Shown one piece after another: positions 58,301-64,000 of a DNA stretch of 64,000 bases (the stretch's first letter is position 1; each line of letters begins with the position of its first letter). The notes below the pieces were generated by a model. The model saw nothing but the letters and a program-made list of their open reading frames with translations. It searched no databases and was not told the DNA's origin. The DNA comes from Lotus japonicus (Eukaryota; Streptophyta; Magnoliopsida; Fabales; Fabaceae), in the NCBI RefSeq assembly GCF_012489685.1, contig NC_080045.1:16224901-16288900 (forward strand), given 5' to 3'. A program made the translations under genes and the position numbers.

Positions 58301-60040
58301 CGCACTAAGCGATAGGAAATTGATCGATAAATTTTTTCATTAGCAAGACTTGAAAATCTAAACCACAAATCAGCTGCTTAAGGAACGAATTACAAAATCA
58401 CTACATCACACTACTTACTTCGTGCTCCACGTATTTAGCAGCAACTATGTAGAAAGATAACATTACTGTCATAAATAATTGCAGAGAGAACATATTGAAA
58501 GCAGTGTGAGGATGGTGCTGTTCTGCATCATCGAATCAAGAATGCAAATTTCCCTGATCCGTATTTGGCATTTATCTGCAGTGTCTTCCTTAGCGTGTCC
58601 CCACGAAGGGTATCATCATTTCACTTGGCATGTTCATTATATATCATATTATATGAATTCTTTATCGAACTTTTAAGAAAACGAAATTTTGCAAAAGGAC
58701 ACAGCTCCTATGGCATGAAAATGTCAGGATACGATATCTAATTTGAAACAGCGACACTTAATTGGCCCTACCTCAGCAGGCTCAACTTGTTAACCGCTGA
58801 TAAATCTCTTTCACCGTATTCATTATGAATGTTTTCTTCCCACCTCTCTTTGAGGTGGAGAGAGGTGAAATAATGAGAGAGATAGGAAGAACAGAAAAAG
58901 TAAAAAAGAGAAAGTATGAGATATGATAGATGATAAAATGATAAGGATAGAAATAAAAAGATGTGGAAATGAAGTGTTTAAAAAAATGAGGCGTGTATAT
59001 ATATTACTGATTCATTATAGCATACCGTACTATATATACATAATATATGGTAATATGATATCTATGACTATGATATCTATGACTAGATTTTGTCAAACAT
59101 AGTTAAAAAACAATCGTTATCTACTTATCTAGACGCTAGACATGCAACAAGTTTTTTATTTTATTTTAATATAATTGCATCTTTATTTTCGATGGTGAAC
59201 AATTGCATCTTTAGTAGAATGATGATATCAATGTTTGATTGCACTTGAATTCCAAAGTCTTGTGTTGGAGAAATATTGAGATTGATAATTTTTTGAGAAG
59301 TATTTTTTGGGATTGCGTGAATGAGGATAAAAACGTGTTGAAAAGACTTGTGTTATCATGTGAGACTACTCGTCAGATCATATGTTAAAATTGACATTTC
59401 TTCTCTACTTTAATTAATTAGCTTGCGATTTGATCGATCGCAGTATACATATCCCAGTGGCTAATTCACTCATGATGACAACTGGGTTAAATTTAACTAA
59501 ACTGAGAAGGAATCAAATATAGGTAATTAATAATAAACCGCTCCTGGTGGCAGTTTTAAGATTAGTTTCTTATGCTTTTAACTAGCCTAGATATTGTGGA
59601 CCCTTTAAAGTCACCTAAGTAGCATTTCAATTTTTTATCTTATACAATCAATCATGCATATGTGAAGGTCTTGGCTAGGTAATGTTATTGAGTAGATAAT
59701 TTGGTATAGCCTGACAGCTTATTGACAATTGAGAAGTATAATTTTGACTTTCATAGGAATCACAGGTAGAATATATAAGTCCATGGGGGATCTAATTCAA
59801 TTCTTATGGTAACCTTGAGACTTCTCTCATCTGGACTCTCTTCCTTATTGAAATTGCTTTCTTTAATCCTTCCATGATCACAAACATCCAACAACCTTTC
59901 AATTACCTAAATAATGAAACCATCCTTTGAAACCAAGTATTCACGACTTAGTCTCTTGTGTTTGATGACAAAGACTTTCCCCTTACTGCTTTTGCGATAG
60001 AGTGCACTTGCTCTTATTTGCGTGTGTTTTTGACACACAA
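55373..60040. other. Intergenic DNA without a defensible gene
   Basis: Mostly AT-rich. Noted inside: a degenerate repeat around CATATGCCTATGAGTCA/CACATGGCTATGAGTCA/CATATGACTGAGTC (56830-57000); a C-rich transcribed-looking stretch (57600-58110) with short unsupported frames; GA-rich words near 58840-58980 similar to those at 7870-8000. None of the frames longer than 60 codons shows a recognisable domain. Confidence 0.5.
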
Positions 60041-60048
60041 CAAGTTTT

Positions 60049-60066
60049 TGGCGTTGTTGTCGAGGA
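60049..60066 (+). other. Decayed tRNA-Asp-type primer-binding site (gypsy relic)
   Basis: TGGCGTTGTTGTCGAGGA follows ACACACAACAAGTTT. The common Athila/Tat primer site TGGCGCCGTTGCCGGGGA differs from it at only four positions, all explicable as C-to-T or G-to-A decay. The LTR to its left (ending near 60042) could not be delimited, and no gag follows. Confidence 0.5.
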
Positions 60067-60429
60067 AAAAGTTTAAATATTTAGTTTTTAAAAACTAGTA
60101 GCCTGCTACGACGCATAAGGAGTTGGGGTCGTCGAAGTAATCACCTTTGCATGTTTCTCGACCTCATCTTAACTTGAGTTTTCCTTTTCAATGGATGTTG
60201 AGGATCACCTGCTTGCTCATTAACCATCTCCTTGTCTCAGGAAACATTCACATTCTGTGAACCTTGATGGCTTGCATGCCCCCAAGAATCATCAGGTTTG
60301 ACCAAGCTCATCACTATCTTCACCAGCGCCTCGACTGCCGAAGGCGTGTTCAATAACTCAATGTTACCAATTAGATTCGACTGCAGAGTAAACATTTGTT
60401 GCGCATCTTCATCGTCACTTAATTGAATA

Positions 60430-60743
60430 CTCCCTTCGTTTCAAAACTATTATTGTTTAAGAAAACACAATAGTTTAAGAGTTCATTAATTGATGTCATA
60501 ATTTTACTAAAACACTATTATTTAATGTTGAGTTATATTAAAAAGAGAGAATGATAACTATTGGTCAACTAATTCGTGAGAGTTGTGATAGGTGAAAATA
60601 TGAGGTGATAGTTGGGAGATATAATAATAAATGAGGGCATGTATGAAATAAAATGAGATAAATTCTTTGGATTTGTAAAACAACAATAGTTTTGAAAAAA
60701 AAAAACAAAAGCTAAAACAAAAATAGTTTTGAAACGGAGGAAG
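60430..60743. mobile_element. Stowaway MITE (Tc1/mariner), TSD TA
   Basis: 314 bp with inverted ends CTCCCTTCGTTTCAAAACTA and TAGTTTTGAAACGGAGGAAG, and TA on both sides (60428-60429, 60744-60745). CTCCCTCCGTTTCA-type ends with TA duplication are the Stowaway signature. The interior is AT-rich. Confidence 0.93.
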
Positions 60744-60869
60744 TACCAACCAAGATGTTAGCGTCAAAATCCATTCTCCCTGAGAAAAGAGGATAAGTGT
60801 GAGAAGTCGAAACAATAATTCTAACTAGAGAGGTTAAAAGTAAAATTTACTTAAACGAGCACTTATATA

Positions 60870-61320
60870 TCATGTGCTTTTGAGCACCAAATCTTTACAT
60901 CGCAAAAGACGAGTGCAGTCCTTCAACATAGTCTTCCGGAGCAAGATCGCAAAATTCACATCCTCCACCGATAAATCATCTTCAAAAACCTCTAGTCTGC
61001 AGATTTCTTGTAAAAATGTTTTTTCGACCATGCCACCAGAAAATGGGTCTGGGTACCCTTGGGCTTGTCCAAAGCCAATAGTTATGCACCCTTATCTTCA
61101 AAGTCGAACGGAAAAAAATCATCCTTCAAATCCTTGTATGTGTATGAGTAGAGCTCTAGGATAATGTTGGCGGAACAAGACATAAGATTCACCAAGCCAC
61201 TCCAACCAAAACCTTGGGTATGAACCACCTCAAAAAAGTAAAAGAAGAAGTCGAGAGAGGGATTCCTTTGGTCGAACGCCATAAACGCAGCCTCGGACCC
61301 CTGACAAAGGTCCAACTCCC
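60870..61320 (-). pseudogene. Possible relic of a retroelement-associated coding region
   Basis: The minus-strand frame at 61315-61082 reads FGWSGLVNLMS and YSYTYKDLKDDFF, followed after a stop by further readable pieces down to about 60880. The pattern recalls the N-terminal proteins annotated as putative gypsy-type transposon domain in legumes. Stops break it repeatedly. The family match is from memory of its general pattern and weak. Confidence 0.25.
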
Positions 61321-62161
61321 CGAGTGTAACTGCGAAGGAGCTACATGAAGGACGTTAATGGAAACCCCGCACTTTTATTTTCTTAATGGTAAACATGTGA
61401 ACGTAGACTTCTCAAGTCGAGGTGTAGCAACGAGCTTAAAAGCAGAAGGCAAGAAAACTTCGCGGTCAACTCATATATCCAACTCCCACACAATGTCGGT
61501 ACTACAAAGTTGCATCTCATCCTTATTGGAAAAACACAACTAGCAAGCCAACACTCGGTGACAACCCCAGTCATACAGAGGCTGTGAAGGTGGCTACGAC
61601 GGGCATTTACTTTTGTTTGATCCATGAAACGCTTTCCTTTTTATGACATTATTCTCTTTGTTTTCTTCCCTCGAACCATGATTATCGAGAAATCTGCAAA
61701 GGAATAGAAAATTAAGCCAAACTTTGACAAAATTCGAAGAAAATAAGGGGACTTTTGTCAAGAAGGAAGGTACCTCGTTCTACCTCCGCCAAACTAGGGA
61801 CCCAAAACCCTCCGGAAGGATCCCCCTCGAGCTCCGACAAAGACTCAACTGCGAGTCCCCACCCAAAACAAAAAGCACCACCACACAAAAGGGAATAAAA
61901 GAGGTAACGAAGGAAAAGCAAAGAAAAATACTTGAAGGAAATAGATGAAGCGGAAGGTTCAAACAATTACTGGAAGCTCAAAAGCCACCGCGAATGGGCT
62001 ATCAAACGTCTGCCGAAGAAACGCAAGCGCCATCGCAACAAGAGAACAAGAAGAATTAATGCATAGCAAAATGGTCAGGAGTTCAAATCTCAACCCTGCT
62101 TATGGACGAAGGTGCCAAATGTCACCATAATTACAAAATTGAAAACGTGCGACATACGAAG

Positions 62162-62795
62162 TGTCATGACCACCCCACATGGGAGCATGCATCCTCGTGA
62201 AGCATGGTCATTCATCACGAGTGAATGCTCCCACTTCTGTGTGTCTTTTCATTTGCAGATCCAGTTGGGGCCTAAACCCAAGCAGTAGTCAGAGACCAAT
62301 CAAGCCAAGTCACAGTCGGACCCCCATCTCATAACGAGCACTTAGGTCCCTAAATGTTGCTTATGTAAAGCAACACATTTCCCTATGCCTACTTTTTTAC
62401 CCTCCAAGAGCTAAGGGACTACTATCTCGTGAGTCATGCATATCAACAATCGGTAGACGAAGAGCTGATTAGCAATGCCCTGACCGACCCATCAGTCGGA
62501 CAAACTAGAACCTAGCAAAAACATGCTCAAGACTCCGTCCATATTAAGGACCAAAATTCTACTGCAAGCTATTGCCCAAGATAAAACCGAGCAACCTTTG
62601 TAGCTCTATAGGCATTCAAGGTACAGACTATTCACCCATCTTTCTATCTTATCTGTCAACTCTATATCCAAACTTGGGCGTTAGAGTTTCTTTGCAGGTA
62701 TCGCTGGCGCGGTTCTTCGGTGGAGCAACACTCTCTTCACCTGAGAAGCCCTTGAATCTTGGAAGCCTGCCATCCTCCCCTCAACTAACGCTCTA
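62162..62795 (+). repeat. LTR-like remnant (Ty3/gypsy type)
   Basis: It begins about TGTCATGACCACCCCACATG at 62163 and near its end has CTTGGGCGTTAGAGTTTCTTTGCAGGTA, here located at 62670-62700, a phrase characteristic of the U5 part of legume gypsy LTRs ending in a Pro/Leu-like C-rich tail (62740-62790). No primer-binding site or second copy was found. The sequence 61320-62160 upstream is unclassified repeat-like DNA. Confidence 0.4.
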
Positions 62796-63540
62796 GTTTT
62801 TAGTGATTTGATTGGACTTGTTACTTAATTAATGTATGTTAGGTTTTCCATTTGTATAAAAAAATTTACATATTTTAAGGCACAAATGAAAAAAAAATTA
62901 TCCCATTGAAGTTATTCCAATTAAACTTATTCACGTAAATAAAGTTTATAGAAGCCAATGTAACTTGTTTAATTTTTAGAATGTCATATTTTTGATATTG
63001 TCACTAAATTGACAAAATTCATGAAACGCCAAGAAAAACAACAAGTGAAGGGTATCCACGTGGGTATGGGCCTAACTTTGTGGGAAAGGGATGGTTGTAG
63101 CTAGGGGGACTCTTTAATTTAAGCCAAGGGAAGGTACACGCACTTGGAAAGCAACCCTTGTTTCGACTCCAAAAGAAACAAGAACTAGAACTTGGTTCAG
63201 CTTGGAAAGCAACTACGCTTAAAAAGAACTTCAACATACATATTTACACTCGTTTTTATGTACAATATCACCTTTTTAGTTTCAGTTTCAGAGATAGCCT
63301 TTATAGTTTCGTGATTATGATACAACCATGAACCATATCTCTCTGATCTACATAATTTATGCACGAGTCTCAACTACAATTTTCCATCGTAAATGTCAAT
63401 TCAAAAATGTGGTCCTTGTCGTACATGGTTGATATGGCTCATTCATCACTGAATCAACCAAACAGAAAACCAATTGTGAAGAAATAAATGTGGTCCTTGA
63501 CCTTGAGCGATGTTCTTCGCCCCGTTAAAAGGAACATTTC

Positions 63541-63631
63541 CAGTGGCGGATCCAGGACCCCGGGGTTAGGGGGTTCAAATTTTTCAAATGAGCACATCGA
63601 TAAAAATATAATTAAAAACAACTGTAATATG
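63541..63631 (+). mobile_element. hAT-like left end, truncated or interrupted
   Basis: CAGTGGCGGATCCAGG shares its first ten bases with the 14-bp terminal repeat of the hAT element at 51812. The right end is not in the window; a LINE 3' end begins about 90 bp further on. Confidence 0.45.
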
Positions 63632-64000
63632 TTTATTTATTTTTTTGGAAACATAAGCTTTATTGAAATAGAAAGGGAACCAAGAGCAAAAAGAGAGCCC
63701 AAGGAACCAGTACAAAACACAGCACCTAAGATCCACACGAGAGTAGGATCACAAGGCCAGCAAAAGTAAAATTAACATTAAAAACACAAAGGTACTAAGC
63801 TACAGGGGGCAGAAACAAAAAAAGAGATCAGGGGACAAAACAATCACACTAAACCAGCATACAGTCCACTCCAATTCGTAAGAGACTGAGAATGAATGGT
63901 CCCAGGTTACCACCAGCAGGGAGCAAAGCAAGCAGGCAAAACAACATCACATTTTCATGACCACATTAAGATGTAAAAAGCACCAGTGCAGAATACACAG
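63632..64000 (-). mobile_element. 3' end of a LINE (L1-type) running off the window
   Basis: Read on the minus strand the segment ends in CTTTCTATTTCAATAAAGCT and TATGTTTCC followed by an A-rich tail (plus-strand T-run 63632-63646), with a polyadenylation signal AATAAA. The G/T-rich non-coding text upstream is like plant LINE 3' UTRs. No ORF2 is in the window. Confidence 0.5.

Overview
This is plant nuclear DNA, almost certainly from a papilionoid legume. It is AT-rich, has introns, and carries an Ogre-type Ty3/gypsy retrotransposon, Sirevirus-like copia LTRs, Helitrons, CACTA, hAT, Tourist and Stowaway elements. The only host gene I can defend is a two-exon AGC-VIII protein kinase of the KIPK type on the minus strand (CDS 5953..4200 joined to 2643..1797, 866 codons plus stop). 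It has a CT-rich leader near 7170-7345. Nearly everything else is mobile DNA or its debris.

Layout. 1-733: probable 3' part of an LTR. 734-1500: a degenerate direct repeat. 1797-7345: the KIPK gene. 7350-8440: AT-rich DNA with CT/GA-rich inverted arms and short palindromes. About 8442-13928: a candidate Helitron holding ~200-bp tandem repeats and an exon fragment of a PDR/ABCG transporter. 14297-18029: a non-autonomous CACTA element (TSD AGT). 18362-23189: a young gag-only copia element (TSD TACGC). The last two sit inside one copy of an older repeat whose second copy (about 23600-24010) shows both empty sites. 24948-25741: an orphan left end of another CACTA element.

25737-49431 is a set of nested insertions, each bounded by a target duplication. 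A minus-strand solo LTR (25742-49426, TSD AGACA) was hit by a gag-only copia element (26033-47323, TSD GTATT). That element was hit by a 17-kb Ogre-like element on the minus strand (29235-46294, TSD AGTAT/AATAT). The Ogre-like element keeps ORF1 (one internal stop), gag-protease, a predicted 240-nt intron and an uninterrupted RT-RNaseH-aRNH-integrase frame. By eye its LTRs differ less than those of its host, which fits the nesting order.

49665-50190 is a hAT MITE full of GGGTTC-type arrays (TSD GAGCATCT), and 50237-50517 is a Tourist-like MITE (TSD TAA). 51756-55369 is a second three-level nest: a Harbinger-like element contains a hAT element (51812-54360, TSD GACTTATC), which contains a small Helitron (about 52222-54148). 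From 55370 to the end there is low-complexity DNA, a relic tRNA-Asp primer site near 60049, a Stowaway MITE (60430-60743), LTR-like debris (about 62160-62790), a hAT-like left end (63541) and the 3' end of a minus-strand LINE running off the window.

How the parts work together: the two copia elements encode only Gag and would need pol supplied in trans. The Ogre-like element appears to control its Gag-Pro to Pol ratio by splicing, because its 5' splice site itself contains the gag-pro stop codon. All boundaries were read by eye; no database search was possible.
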